From: G963674665 sp963674665
GTDB taxonomy: Bacteria > Desulfobacterota > Desulfovibrionia > Desulfovibrionales > Desulfovibrionaceae
NCBI GenBank assembly: GCA_963674665.2
Contig: CAXXPL010000001.1
Coordinates: 248,001-312,000, forward strand
Length of the DNA stretch: 64,000 bases
Direction: 5' to 3'
Numbering within the stretch: the first letter of the stretch is position 1; each line of letters begins with the position of its first letter. Below are positions 21,019 through 30,322 of this stretch, one piece after another. The notes under the pieces are model-generated. The model did not search any database, had not been told where the DNA came from, and was given only the letters and a program-made list of their open reading frames with translations. The position numbers were made by a program, and so were the translations under genes.

Positions 21019-22347
21019 ATGCCCACCAAATGCCTGTTGTTGTTGCTGGATGGCCTTGGAGACAGAGGACACGGATCCCTGCGGGGGCGTACCCCGCTTC
21101 AGGCCGCGGACACCCCCACTTTCGACGCCCTGGCCGGCAACGGCTGCAACGGACTGTATCATCCGGGCCTCATGGGACAGGCCATGCCCAGCGAACTGGC
21201 CCACTATCTGCTCTTCGGATACCAGGAGCGGGATTTCCCCGGCCGGGGAGCCCTGGAGGCCCTGGGCGCGGGCATTGATCTCGCTCCCCGCGATGTGGCC
21301 ATCATGGCCCGCATGGTCCAGGTTCAGGAGCTGGACGGGGCTCTGCGGCTGATCAAGGACACTCCCGCCCCCCTGGACGGAGAAGAGGCAGGGAAACTGG
21401 CCGCCAGCCTGCCCGAGGCGGACATCGACGGCATCCACTTCAGCTATCATCACGTCAAGGGGCTGCACGGCGTGCTGCTGCTGCGGCCGGTGACGGAAAA
21501 CCCCAGCCCTCATGTAACGGACACCAATCCCATCCGCGACGGGGCCATGATCATAGAGCCACTGCCCCTTGCCGAAGCGCGGGAGCAGCATGACGCCATC
21601 CGCACCGCCAAGGCCTTGAAGCACTATCTTTCCAGGGCCTACGCCATTCTGACCGGGCACCCCCTGAATAAGGAGCGCGTGGCCAACGGGCTGCCGCCGG
21701 TCAACGCCCTGGCCACACAGCGCGCGGGGCGCGTCCGCCCCGTGACTCCTTTTCACGAGCGTTACGGTCTCAAGGCCGCCAGCCTAGCCTCGGGCAACCT
21801 CTTCCGCGGCCTGGCCAAGCAGCTGGGCATGGACTTTCTCGACGTGCCCGAGGACAAGGACCCAAGCCACGACATGGCCCAACGCCTGGGACTCGCCCGG
21901 GACGCCTTGGAGGTCTACGATTTCCTCCATGTGCATACCAAGGCGCCGGACGTGGCCGCGCACTCCAAGGATTGCTTGCGCAAGCGCAATGTCATCCGCT
22001 CCCTGGATAGGGGTGCAGGAGAACTGCTCCCTCTCCTGGCCCAGGACCGAGAGCTGCTGCTGGTCATCACCGCGGATCACTCCACCCCGAGCAGGGGCGA
22101 TCTGATCCACTCCGGCGAACCCGTGCCCCTGATGCTGCACGGCGTGGGTGTCCGCAAGGACGGGGTGCGGGCATTCGATGAGATCTCCTGCGCCAACGGC
22201 GGCCTGGGCACCATGCGTGGCCGGGAGCTCATGCTTATGATCCTGAACTACATGGACAAGGCGCGTCTCATGGGACTTCGGGACTGTCCGGAAGATTTCA
22301 ACGACGCGCCCTCCTGGCCCGGAACCTATCAGCCCTTTCGGATTTGA
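21019..22347 (+). CDS. apgM: Archaeal-type cofactor-independent phosphoglycerate mutase
   Basis: 442 residues of the alkaline-phosphatase superfamily, ApgM branch. LLLLLDGLGDR holds the first metal Asp, PSELAHYLLFGY is the region of the phosphorylated serine, and FLHVHTKAPDVAAHSKD, then ITADHSTPS complete the metal site. It interconverts 3- and 2-phosphoglycerate without 2,3-bisphosphoglycerate. The ATG at 21019 is chosen for the AGAGGAA site. A classical cofactor-dependent enzyme (gpmA) is also in this window. A nucleotidyltransferase follows 16 bases later. Confidence 0.85.
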   Translation: MPTKCLLLLLDGLGDRGHGSLRGRTPLQAADTPTFDALAGNGCNGLYHPGLMGQAMPSELAHYLLFGYQERDFPGRGALEALGAGIDLAPRDVAIMARMVQVQELDGALRLIKDTPAPLDGEEAGKLAASLPEADIDGIHFSYHHVKGLHGVLLLRPVTENPSPHVTDTNPIRDGAMIIEPLPLAEAREQHDAIRTAKALKHYLSRAYAILTGHPLNKERVANGLPPVNALATQRAGRVRPVTPFHERYGLKAASLASGNLFRGLAKQLGMDFLDVPEDKDPSHDMAQRLGLARDALEVYDFLHVHTKAPDVAAHSKDCLRKRNVIRSLDRGAGELLPLLAQDRELLLVITADHSTPSRGDLIHSGEPVPLMLHGVGVRKDGVRAFDEISCANGGLGTMRGRELMLMILNYMDKARLMGLRDCPEDFNDAPSWPGTYQPFRI

Positions 22348-22363
22348 CCCGAGGATTCTCGCC

Positions 22364-22987
22364 ATGACCGCGAATATTTATGATGTCGGAGTGATACACG
22401 GTCGGTTCCAGGTGCTGCACAACGACCACCTGCGCTATCTCCTTGCAGGGGCGCAGCGCTGCAAGCACCTGGTGGTGGGCGTCACCAACCCCGATCCCTC
22501 CCTCACCAGGCCTGAAAAGTCCGATTCCAAGCGGGACGCGCCCTCGGCCAACCCGCTGACCTATTACGAGCGCCAGCACATGCTGCGCCAGGCCCTCATC
22601 GAGGCCGGGCTGGAATTGGAAGAGTTCAGCGTCGTGCCCCTGCCCATCAACTTCCCAAAACTTTACCGCCATTACGTGCCCCTGGATGCGGTGTTCTTCC
22701 TCACCATCTACGACGCATGGGGGCGCGCCAAGCATCAGCGTTTTCTGAACCTGGGGCTGCGCGTTGAGATTTTGTGGGAGCGCTCCCCGGAACAAAAGGG
22801 CATCTCGGGAAACACCGTGCGCAAGGTCATTCGGCAGGGCGGCGTGTGGCGCTCCCTTGTGCCGCCGAGCGTGGCGCGGCTGGTGGAGCAATGGAATATC
22901 CAGGAGCGGCTGAAAGAGTTGGAGGAAGCAGAGGAAGACGTTGAAGGAAGAGGAGCGGAAGGGATTGCCGGGGGGAACTCTTTTTGA
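22364..22987 (+). CDS. NMN/nicotinate-nucleotide adenylyltransferase-like protein
   Basis: 207 residues. GVIHGRFQVLHNDHLRYL is the nucleotidyltransferase alpha/beta-phosphodiesterase N-terminus, and ISGNTVRKVI matches the ISxTxxR end motif. The usual HxGH site reads HNDH, so the Gly is replaced by Asp, which is unusual. It resembles the NadM type used in NAD synthesis; the exact substrate is not proven. It is cotranscribed with apgM. The last eight residues (GIAGGNSF) are encoded by the left arm of the terminator hairpin, so the true C-terminus is a low-complexity Glu-rich tail. Confidence 0.75.
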   Translation: MTANIYDVGVIHGRFQVLHNDHLRYLLAGAQRCKHLVVGVTNPDPSLTRPEKSDSKRDAPSANPLTYYERQHMLRQALIEAGLELEEFSVVPLPINFPKLYRHYVPLDAVFFLTIYDAWGRAKHQRFLNLGLRVEILWERSPEQKGISGNTVRKVIRQGGVWRSLVPPSVARLVEQWNIQERLKELEEAEEDVEGRGAEGIAGGNSF

Positions 22988-23006
22988 AAAAAGGACTTTC
23001 CTCCGG
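22968..23006 (+). terminator. Terminator overlapping the end of the adenylyltransferase gene
   Basis: CCGGGGGGAACTCTTTTT pairs with AAAAAAGGACTTTCCTCCGG. The coding frame ends inside the loop. Confidence 0.65.
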
Positions 23007-23052
23007 CCCCCCTCCTGATAACTGTTACTGGTAATGTTTGGGAAGGGGGAGC

Positions 23053-23089
23053 GCGAGGGGAAGAACCTTTTTAAAGGTTTCCCCCTCGC
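23053..23089 (-). terminator. Hairpin terminator of the lyase/TRAP operon
   Basis: GCGAGGGGAAGAACCTTT pairs with AAAGGTTTCCCCCTCGC. It lies 30 bases beyond the last gene of the minus-strand operon. Confidence 0.75.
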
Positions 23090-23118
23090 ACAGCGCCTTT
23101 TCGATCTTTGTCAGTGCG

Positions 23119-24030
23119 CTATTTCCCGCCGAATTTCTGATCCACCACGGACTTGGGCAGGTAGCGTTTTTCCATCTGGTTGTAGGTGGGCAGTCCCACC
23201 ACGTCCTTGAACTCCGAGAAGGTGCAGACCAGGTCGGTACGCTCCGGGATGATGCCGTGTTCCTTGACCGCGCCCAGGTATTCACGCAGGTGCTTGGTCA
23301 CGGCGAACACGGTTCCCACGGGTATTGACACGCGCGCCACGCCGATCTCCTTGAGTTCCTCCACGGGCATGAGGGGGGTCTTGCCCCCGACAACCGAGTC
23401 GAACAGGTTGATGGACACCGGGGCGTTGATCTTTTCCACGGCGTTGCGGATCATTTCCTTGTCCGTGGGCGCTTCCAGGAAGATCATGTCCGCTCCGGCA
23501 GCAACATAGGCGTTGGCGCGTTCGATGGCGGCGCCGATGCCTTCCACGGCCACTGCGTCGGTGCGGGCGTTGATCACGAAATCCGGGTCCTTGTCCTTGC
23601 GGGCGTCGGCAGCGGCCTCGATCTTGAGGACCATTTCCTCCTGGCTCACCAACTGCTTGCCTTCCATATGGCCGCAGCGTTTGGGGAAAACCTGGTCTTC
23701 GAGATTGACGCCCGCGGCGCCCACCTGGATGAAGTCATGCACCGTGCGTATGACGTTGAGGGCGTTGCCGAAGCCCGTGTCGCCGTCGCCCATGACAGGG
23801 ATGTCCACGGCTTCGCACACGCGCCAGGTGGCGTCCAGCATCTCGTTCCAGCCCAACAGCCCCACATCGGGCTTGCCGAGCAACGAGGCGGCCACGCCGA
23901 ATCCCGAGACCTGCACTATTTCGAACCCCGCTTCCTGGATAAGCAGGGCGCTGAGCACGTCGTAGCACCCGGGCGCCAAGATCGCCCGGCGTTCATTGAT
24001 AAGGTTTCTGAGTTTCGTACTTTTTTTCAC
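23119..24030 (-). CDS. Isocitrate lyase/PEP mutase family carbon-carbon lyase
   Basis: 303 residues with the superfamily marks: PGCYDVLSALL near the start, VSGFGVAASLLG, GDGDTGFGNAL (metal site), EDQVFPKRCGHM (the KRCGH loop whose Cys is the general acid in true lyases) and FVINARTDA. The KRCGH loop favours a lyase (2-methylisocitrate or 2,3-dimethylmalate type) over a phosphonate mutase or oxaloacetate decarboxylase. It is the last gene of an operon with an HD protein, a TAXI-TRAP importer and an IclR regulator, so it probably acts on the imported acid or its product (inference). Confidence 0.83.
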   Translation of the reverse strand: MKKSTKLRNLINERRAILAPGCYDVLSALLIQEAGFEIVQVSGFGVAASLLGKPDVGLLGWNEMLDATWRVCEAVDIPVMGDGDTGFGNALNVIRTVHDFIQVGAAGVNLEDQVFPKRCGHMEGKQLVSQEEMVLKIEAAADARKDKDPDFVINARTDAVAVEGIGAAIERANAYVAAGADMIFLEAPTDKEMIRNAVEKINAPVSINLFDSVVGGKTPLMPVEELKEIGVARVSIPVGTVFAVTKHLREYLGAVKEHGIIPERTDLVCTFSEFKDVVGLPTYNQMEKRYLPKSVVDQKFGGK

Positions 24031-24161
24031 CGTTCTTCTCCGATCGTGCTTGTTAGTATGTCACGTTGATTGAGTATTTCATGTGTGACTTCTCACCGGA
24101 AGCCTTGAAAACGGGTTTGGGCACGGGGTATTGTTGAATGCCCCATTACCATTTCCAAAAT

Positions 24162-24746
24162 CTATTTTTTCCCAAAGGTTGACCCTGTCTCCATGATCAG
24201 CGGCAGGCCGTCCTTGGCCCGCAGCACGTCGGCCATGCCATAGTCCAGGTAGTGCAGCAGCACTGCCTCGGGCGAGTCTGGGCGTGCGCCCGTGAGCCTG
24301 GTGTGGCTGAGAATGATGTTGGCCACGCGGGTGTCGAAGCCCTGGGCCATGGCCACGAATGCGCCGTACACGCCGTGGGGCATGTGCTTGTTCAAGTCGC
24401 CGAATTCCGGGCCGTCCTCGCCGGGTCTGATCTCCACCATCTTGCTCAGGTCGTGCAGCAGCACGCCGGTGATGAGGTAGTCGCGGTCCAGCTTCAGGCC
24501 GGGGCAGAATTTTTCCAAAGAGGTCGCTGTGGCCAGGATCATTTCTCCCACACAGTTGATGTGGTCCACCAGGGAGATGTCCGGGAGGTTGGGGTTCACC
24601 GGGCAGTCTGTGAGATTTTGCCAGGGGGATTCGCCCCAGATGCGCTCCCAGCAGGCAATGATGTCACGGCGCAGGACCTCGTCGCTGAGTTGGGCCAGGG
24701 TCGGGAAGGTTTTCAGTATGATGTCGGATTGTTGTCCGTTGCTCAT
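24162..24746 (-). CDS. HD-domain metal-dependent phosphohydrolase family protein
   Basis: 194 residues from an ATG with GAGGAGA upstream. The HD signature is split as VDHINCVGEMIL, then LLHDLSKMVEI, then HGVYGAFVA and ILSHT, the usual His/His-Asp/His spacing. Proteins of this sort hydrolyse phosphoesters of unknown metabolites. It follows the TRAP permease by ten bases and precedes the lyase, so it belongs to the same operon. An HD protein in a transport/catabolism operon is uncommon; it could dispose of a phosphorylated intermediate or signal, but nothing here shows that. Confidence 0.75.
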   Translation of the reverse strand: MSNGQQSDIILKTFPTLAQLSDEVLRRDIIACWERIWGESPWQNLTDCPVNPNLPDISLVDHINCVGEMILATATSLEKFCPGLKLDRDYLITGVLLHDLSKMVEIRPGEDGPEFGDLNKHMPHGVYGAFVAMAQGFDTRVANIILSHTRLTGARPDSPEAVLLHYLDYGMADVLRAKDGLPLIMETGSTFGKK

Positions 24747-24756
24747 GGGGTTCTCC

Positions 24757-26640
24757 TCAGACCGCCCTTGCGGGGGCGGCGGTACGGGGGGTGAAGACAA
24801 AAAAGAAGAGCGCAATCGCGAGGACCAGACCGGCAAGCCGTACACCCCAGAAGGGGTAGGCCAGCATTACCGAGCAGGCGAGCACGGCCAGACGCTCCCA
24901 GATGGCCAGGCGGCGGCGCATGAAGCCGGTGTTGGCGGCTGCCAGGGTGATCACGGCAATGACGCAGCAGGCGTTTACCCAGATAATGGAGGCCAGGTCC
25001 GAGTTCAGGAGCATGAGTTCGGGGTTGTAGATCCATAGAAAGGGCAGCAGAAAGCCCACGGCGCCTAGGCGCACCGCGATGAAACTTGTCTTGAACGGGT
25101 CACTGCCCGCTATTCCGGCCCCGGCGTAGGAACATAGCGCCACCGGCGGAGTGATGGCGGACATCACCGCGTAATAGAAGATGAACAGGTGGGCCGTGAG
25201 CAGCGGCAGTCCCAGCTTTGTAATGGCCGGGGCGGCGATGAACACGACCATGAGGTAGCTGGCCGCGGTTGGCAGTCCCATGCCGATGATCAGGCAGCAG
25301 ATGGCGGCCATGCCCAGGGCGAATACCAGGTGCGCCTCGCCCAGGCCGATGATGGACTGGCTGAACTTGATGCCCAGGCCGGTGGCGGAGATGCCGCCGA
25401 TGACAATGCCTATGCCCGCGCAGCTCATGGTCAGGTTCAGGCCGTCCTTGCCGCCTTGCACCAGCATCTGCCAGAGTTTTTTAGGGGAGGGGCGCATTTC
25501 CGGCACCAGCAGGGCGCCGATGAACAGCGCCACGGCGCCGGTGAGACCCGCGGTGGCGGGAGTGTGGCCGCTGATGATACGCCAGAGGATGGCGCCCACC
25601 GAGAGCAGCAGCACGGCGATTCTCGGCAGCAGGGCGCGTGAGAATTTGGGGATGTCCTTGTCAGGTACCTTGGCAATGCCCTTGAGCCCTGCGCGCAGGC
25701 GGACGTTCACCAGCAGCGACAGGCTGTACAGCAGCGCGGGCACGATGGCCGCCACCATGATGGTGCCGTAGCCGATGCCTGTGATCTCGCTCATGATGAA
25801 GGCTCCGACGCCCATGATGGGGGGCATGATCTGTCCCACGCAGCTGGCCGTGGCTTCCACTGCCGCGGCGTACTCGGCCTTGAACCCGGTGCGCTTCATC
25901 AGGGGGATGGTGAAGGAGCCGGTGCTGACCACGTTGGCCGGTCCCGAACCGTTGATGGAGCCGAAAAAGGCGCTGGCCACCACGGCGCATTGTGCCGGAC
26001 CACCGCGATAACGCCCCGTGAGCATGTAGGCCAGATCGATGAACAGCTCCCCGGCGCCGGTGACGCGCAGTATGGCGCCGAAGATTATGAAGATGTAGAC
26101 GACGTTGACCACAACGTTGAGGGCCACGCCGAAAACGCCGCGCATGCCGAAGGAGGTCTCCAGGATCTCCTTCCAGCCGATGGGGTGGTGACCCAGCATT
26201 CCTGGCAGTAGATGCCCGAGAAAAAGGTAGGCCAGTACCAGCAGGATCACGGAGAGCAGGGGCCAGCCATCGGTGCGGCGGACGCCTTCCAGCACGGCCA
26301 GGGTACCTGCGCCGTAGCAGAGCAGGTCCCAGGTGTTGGGCAGCCCCTCACGGTATTCGTTTATTTCGAAATAGTTGAGGAAAATGTAGATCACCGCGAA
26401 GGCCAGGATACCCAGAAAACCAAGGCTGATCAGGCGCTCCAGCCACAACAGGGCTGGACGCCCCGATGCCCGCCACCCCTTGTGAAAGGGCTTGAGCAGG
26501 AACACCGCCGCGCCGCATGCCAGAAGATAGATGCCGCGTTGCACCTGGGCTGTGAACTGGCCATGGAGAATGGTGTAGAAGGTGAAGGCGGCCACGAACG
26601 CGCAAAGCGCCAGACCGGTCAGCCTCATGACCAGATCCAT
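24757..26640 (-). CDS. TRAP transporter fused permease (DctQM type, TAXI system)
   Basis: 627 residues with roughly 16-18 membrane segments. The fused small and large permease subunits of a TAXI-TRAP carrier are visible: an N-terminal four-helix part, then the large DctM part with GSINGSGPANVVSTGSF, CVGQIMPPIMG and GMGLPTAASYLMV. Such carriers use an ion gradient to import organic acids or amino acids. The ATG at 26640 is preferred over an upstream TTG. Its binding protein is the next upstream gene, 190 bases away, with a GC-rich hairpin between them. Confidence 0.92.
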   Translation of the reverse strand: MDLVMRLTGLALCAFVAAFTFYTILHGQFTAQVQRGIYLLACGAAVFLLKPFHKGWRASGRPALLWLERLISLGFLGILAFAVIYIFLNYFEINEYREGLPNTWDLLCYGAGTLAVLEGVRRTDGWPLLSVILLVLAYLFLGHLLPGMLGHHPIGWKEILETSFGMRGVFGVALNVVVNVVYIFIIFGAILRVTGAGELFIDLAYMLTGRYRGGPAQCAVVASAFFGSINGSGPANVVSTGSFTIPLMKRTGFKAEYAAAVEATASCVGQIMPPIMGVGAFIMSEITGIGYGTIMVAAIVPALLYSLSLLVNVRLRAGLKGIAKVPDKDIPKFSRALLPRIAVLLLSVGAILWRIISGHTPATAGLTGAVALFIGALLVPEMRPSPKKLWQMLVQGGKDGLNLTMSCAGIGIVIGGISATGLGIKFSQSIIGLGEAHLVFALGMAAICCLIIGMGLPTAASYLMVVFIAAPAITKLGLPLLTAHLFIFYYAVMSAITPPVALCSYAGAGIAGSDPFKTSFIAVRLGAVGFLLPFLWIYNPELMLLNSDLASIIWVNACCVIAVITLAAANTGFMRRRLAIWERLAVLACSVMLAYPFWGVRLAGLVLAIALFFFVFTPRTAAPARAV

Positions 26641-26787
26641 GGGGTGCTCTTTCGAAATGGACGGCTGCTTGTTCAAGTGCGTGCTCCCTGGAAACAATGC
26701 TTACGAAGAAACCAAACAGGTGCGAGAGGAAATGATATGGATTGAGAGTGGGGCCTTGGGAACAGGGTCGGAACAGTGACCGTTTAT

Positions 26788-26827
26788 CCGCCCCGCGCTC
26801 GGAGCGCGGGACGGAGTTGCGGGGCGG
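26788..26827 (-). terminator. Hairpin between TAXI binding protein and TRAP permease
   Basis: CCGCCCCGC pairs with GCGGGGCGG around an inner CGCGCTC/GAGCGCG stem. It lies just past the binding-protein stop. A partial terminator here would make more binding protein than permease. The second TAXI operon at 62 kb has a similar hairpin at the same place. Confidence 0.6.
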
Positions 26828-26830
26828 TTG

Positions 26831-27832
26831 TTATTTAATCCAGCCTTTTTCCTTGTAGTACTTGGCCGCGCCGGGATGCAGGGGAGCGGACAGGGAATCA
26901 AGACCTTCCTCGGGGCTCAGCTTGGAAAGGGCCACGCTGGCGCCGTGGATGTCGGCGAGATTTGCCCAGAAGGCTTTGACAATGGCGTAGGCCGTGTCTT
27001 CGGGCATCTCGTCGCGCACCACCACCTGCATCTGGAAGGTCCAGAAGTTGGCAGGGCCTTCCTGCTTGACGCCTTCCTTGCCATAGGCCTTTTCCAGATC
27101 CGCGGGGGTGTACTCGCGCAGCACGTACCACTCGCCCTGGGGCATGTTTTCCTTGAAGATCTTGTACTTTTCCGCGTCAATGGGCAGAAAGCGCACCGGG
27201 ATCTGACGGGAGAAGTTGTAGGCCGCGGCGTGGGGGATGCCACCCCATACGAACACGACGTCCAGACGCTTGTTGCGCAGCTCGTCCAATGCGGCGTCAT
27301 ATTTGAGATATTCCGGGCTGTAGTCGCTGTCCGGGGCCATGCCGTAGGTCTTGAACAGGGTCTGGGTCACGGTGCCGGCCATGCCGCCCGGGGTGCCGAT
27401 GGATACTTTCTTGCCCTCGATATCCTCGATCTTGGTGATGCCGCTGTCGGCGCGGGTCAGGTACTGTCCCATGCCCGAGGTGATGCCGAACAGGGAGCGG
27501 ATGTTCTTGTACTTTTCACGCAACTCGGCGGGGTCCTTCTTGAACTTCAGAGTCCCTTCCAGGGCGTTGATGTAATGAGGGGAGCCGATGAAGCCGATGT
27601 CGTACTTGCCTGTGGCCACGCCCCTGAGCAGTTTGACCGTGCCGCCCCCTTCCAGGGGGGTGATGCCCAGGTCGGCATTGGCTTTTTTCATGATCGAGGA
27701 CCAGGCCACGGCCATGATGTAGGTGTCGGAAGTGGTGCCTATGGCACCCAGGGTGAGATCCTTGGCCAGGGCCGTACCGGCCGGAGTAAGCAGAGCGGCC
27801 ATGACCATGGCCAGCAAGAGTTTCCGCAACAT
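26831..27832 (-). CDS. TAXI-family TRAP substrate-binding protein
   Basis: 333 residues with a signal peptide (MLRKLLLAMVMAALLTPAG... ending ALAKD). Family features are GAIGTTSDTY near the mature N-terminus, LRGVATGKYDIGFIG, KVSIGTPGGMAGTVTQTLF and the ending LSAPLHPGAAKYYKEKGWI, nearly identical to the end of the second TAXI protein at 62 kb. It acts in the periplasm. The ATG is chosen for the GGAGGAGG site 13 bases upstream and the signal peptide. It lies 44 bases after the iclR-type gene. Confidence 0.92.
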   Translation of the reverse strand: MLRKLLLAMVMAALLTPAGTALAKDLTLGAIGTTSDTYIMAVAWSSIMKKANADLGITPLEGGGTVKLLRGVATGKYDIGFIGSPHYINALEGTLKFKKDPAELREKYKNIRSLFGITSGMGQYLTRADSGITKIEDIEGKKVSIGTPGGMAGTVTQTLFKTYGMAPDSDYSPEYLKYDAALDELRNKRLDVVFVWGGIPHAAAYNFSRQIPVRFLPIDAEKYKIFKENMPQGEWYVLREYTPADLEKAYGKEGVKQEGPANFWTFQMQVVVRDEMPEDTAYAIVKAFWANLADIHGASVALSKLSPEEGLDSLSAPLHPGAAKYYKEKGWIK

Positions 27833-27876
27833 GTCTTTTAAACCTCCTCCTCGATGGTGATGTGCCGGTTCCGGGT

Positions 27877-28671
27877 TCAGGAAACGTGACAATTGTGCTT
27901 CCAGCCCAGAGCCTTGGACAATTCTTTGGCTGCATCGGTAATGACGGTGGTGCCCTTTTGCCGGGTCAGGCCGCCGATCCTGCCTTTGGGACCGGCAATG
28001 CCTATGGCGCCGACCACGCCGCCAGTGTGGTCGAAAATCGGCGCGGCAACGGCTCCCACTTCTGGCTGCCGTTCTCCACTGCTGACAGCCACGCAATTCC
28101 TTCTGATCGTTTCGAGTTCCTTGGACAGTGCCGTCGGACTGGTAAGCGTGTTATCGGTAAGGCGGGGCAGGCCGCCGCCGTTCATCAGATTGTCCACCAC
28201 GTCGGGCGGGGCAAAGGCCAACAGGACCTTGCCCCCGGCGCCGGCGAAGAGCTCCATGCGCTGTCCCTCCTCGATGGAGTAACGCACGGCCTGGGTGCCT
28301 TCCTCCCGTGCCAGGACCATGCGCTCGAGGCCTTCGCGCACATACAGCGAGGCCGATTCACCGGTCTCGTGCACCAGGCGCCGCAGGAACGGCCTTGCCA
28401 GGGAAACCAGCTTCTTGTGCCGCTCGTAGGCCTTGCCCAGGAAGATGATCTTGGGTCCCAGCCCGTAGCGCCGTACTTCCTCGTCGTGAGAGAGATACCC
28501 CCTGTGCTCGAGCGTGCCGCACAGGCGCATCACTCGGTTGCGCGTGAGACCGGTCTTGTCCATGAGTTCCTTGATGGACACGTCCGGCGAGTCGAGCAGA
28601 CAGTCCAGGATATCCAATCCTGCGAGCACCGCTTGCACATGTCTATCTGTTTGTCGCGTGGGTTGAGGCAT
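27877..28671 (-). CDS. IclR-family transcriptional regulator
   Basis: 264 residues. A winged helix-turn-helix at about 12-70 (VLAGLDILDCLLDSP, IKELMDKTGLTRNRVMRLCGTLEHRGYL) precedes the IclR effector domain (ESASLYVREG, AGAGGKVLLAF, GAVAAPIFDHTGGVVGAIGIAGP). IclR proteins usually sense small acids and control their catabolism. It heads the operon for the TAXI-TRAP importer and faces the divergent double-cubane reductase, so it may control both directions. Start supported by GGAGGATC. Confidence 0.92.
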   Translation of the reverse strand: MPQPTRQTDRHVQAVLAGLDILDCLLDSPDVSIKELMDKTGLTRNRVMRLCGTLEHRGYLSHDEEVRRYGLGPKIIFLGKAYERHKKLVSLARPFLRRLVHETGESASLYVREGLERMVLAREEGTQAVRYSIEEGQRMELFAGAGGKVLLAFAPPDVVDNLMNGGGLPRLTDNTLTSPTALSKELETIRRNCVAVSSGERQPEVGAVAAPIFDHTGGVVGAIGIAGPKGRIGGLTRQKGTTVITDAAKELSKALGWKHNCHVS

Positions 28672-28879
28672 GCCGGATCCTCCCGGAAGCGAAGTGTCAT
28701 ACGGCTACAGAATAGCCTTTGTGGCTAATTTTACTTAATTTTCCACACCAGGGCTGTGCTGTCAATCCCGGGTCCGAAATCCTTTCAACTGGTCTGATTA
28801 TCGATATGTGTTTTGTTTAACCATAGAAATGACAAATGAAACAAATCATAGTGCATTAGTATTAATTATTTAAGTTCTT

Positions 28880-28917
28880 CAATAGGTAATGTTAATGGAA
28901 TTAAATTAAACCTATTG
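28880..28917. promoter_or_regulatory. Inverted repeat upstream of the double-cubane reductase
   Basis: CAATAGGT and ACCTATTG are exact inverted arms 22 bases apart, ending 13 bases before the reductase start. The 260-base region between the divergent genes is AT-rich. It is a candidate operator for the IclR protein or an RNA hairpin in the leader; the evidence is only the symmetry. Confidence 0.4.
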
Positions 28918-28930
28918 CGAGGAGGCTGAC

Positions 28931-30223
28931 ATGGCGGATTCGGCACACAAGGAAATGTGGGAGAAACTCGACCTGGATCTCGAGGCGCACGACGCGCTGC
29001 TCGAAGTACTGGGAAAATTTTACGGTGACATCTACCTTTCACAGCAGGGGCGGCTGCAGGGCGCCGAATACCTCGACTTTGTACTGTCCGAGGTGCACGG
29101 CCTGCGCATCAAGGAAATCAGGGACGCCCAGGAACAGGGGCACAAGGTCATCGGCAGTTTTTGCGTTTTCGTGCCCGAGGAACTGACACTGGCCGCCGAT
29201 GCCGTGCAGGTGGGGCTCTGCTCCGGCGCGGACGCGGGCAAGGAGGCGGCCGAGACCATCGTGCCGCGTAACACCTGCGCCCTCATCAAGTCCTTCGTGG
29301 GCTTCAAGATGGCCAAGCTCTGCCCCTTTACCGAGAGCTGTGACCTCATCGTGGGCGAGACCACCTGCGACGGCAAGAAGAAGTCCTACGAGGCCTTTGG
29401 CGAGATGGTGAACATGTATGTCATGGAAGTGCCGCAGCAGAAGAACGACTGCGATCACGACATGCTGCGCGCCGAGATGGTCCGCTACATGAAGAAGTTG
29501 GAGGAGCTCACCGGCAACACCATCACCGTTGAGAGCCTCAAGCGGGGCATTGCCACGGTCAATGGCAAGCGCAAGGCCATCCAGAGGCTCAACGCCCTGC
29601 GCAAGGCCGAACCCGCCCCCATCTCCGGGCGCGACGCACTGCTCATCAACCAGGTGAGCTTCTATGACAACCCGGTGCGCTTCACCGCCAAGATGAACGA
29701 ACTTTGCGACGAGATGGAGCAGCGCGTGGCCAAGGGGGAGGGCGTGGCTCCCAAGGGCACCCCCCGCCTGATGCTGGCTGGATGCCCCATGGCTGTGCCC
29801 AACTGGAAGCTGCCCTTTGTGGTGGAGAGCGCCGGCGCCGTCATCGTGGCCGAAGAGTCCTGCATCGGTACCCGCAACATCCGCGATCTGGTGGACGAGG
29901 ACGCCGTGGCAAAGGCCACCACCATCGACGAGCTCATCGACCTGCTCGTGGACCGCTACATGAAGATCGACTGCGCCTGTTTCACGCCCAACGACGAACG
30001 GCTGGGCAACATCGCCGCGCTGGCCAAGGAGTCCAATGCCCAGGGTGTGATCCACTACGCGCTGCTGTTCTGCCAGCCTTACTCCCACGAGGCCTTCAAG
30101 GTGGACAAGGCCCTGCAGAAGGAAGGCGTGCCCATGCTGGCCATCGAGACCGACTACAGCATGGAGGACGTTGAGCAGCTCAAGACCCGCATCGAAGCCT
30201 TTATCGAGACTCTGGAGCAATAA
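28931..30223 (+). CDS. Double-cubane-cluster reductase (2-hydroxyacyl-CoA dehydratase family)
   Basis: 430 residues, HgdB/FldC/BcrBC fold (YjiM-like). Conserved cysteines that would bind the [4Fe4S] clusters are seen in GSFCVFVPEEL, GLCSGADAG, NTCALIKSF, KLCPFTESCDLIVGETTCDGKKK, LAGCPMA, AEESCIGTR, KIDCACFTPN and LLFCQPY. The family couples ATP hydrolysis by a partner activase to very low-potential electron transfer; a stand-alone member (DCCP) reduces small molecules such as acetylene, but natural substrates are mostly unknown. The activase follows. No CoA-transferase is nearby, which argues against a classical hydroxyacyl-CoA dehydratase. Start has GAGGAGG. Confidence 0.88.
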   Translation: MADSAHKEMWEKLDLDLEAHDALLEVLGKFYGDIYLSQQGRLQGAEYLDFVLSEVHGLRIKEIRDAQEQGHKVIGSFCVFVPEELTLAADAVQVGLCSGADAGKEAAETIVPRNTCALIKSFVGFKMAKLCPFTESCDLIVGETTCDGKKKSYEAFGEMVNMYVMEVPQQKNDCDHDMLRAEMVRYMKKLEELTGNTITVESLKRGIATVNGKRKAIQRLNALRKAEPAPISGRDALLINQVSFYDNPVRFTAKMNELCDEMEQRVAKGEGVAPKGTPRLMLAGCPMAVPNWKLPFVVESAGAVIVAEESCIGTRNIRDLVDEDAVAKATTIDELIDLLVDRYMKIDCACFTPNDERLGNIAALAKESNAQGVIHYALLFCQPYSHEAFKVDKALQKEGVPMLAIETDYSMEDVEQLKTRIEAFIETLEQ

Positions 30224-30250
30224 GAAGGCTTGGTAAAGAATTGCCGCCGG

Positions 30251-30280
30251 GGGGAAACCTTTCTATGGAAAGGTTTCCCC
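30251..30280 (+). terminator. Perfect hairpin between reductase and activator
   Basis: GGGGAAACCTTTC and GAAAGGTTTCCCC form a 13-bp stem with a TATG loop. Since the activator is on the same strand 43 bases on, this is probably a partial terminator that makes reductase exceed activator. Confidence 0.7.
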
Positions 30281-30322
30281 TCGCCCACCCCTTCAAAGAT
30301 TTTTTATGGGCTAGAAAAGAAT

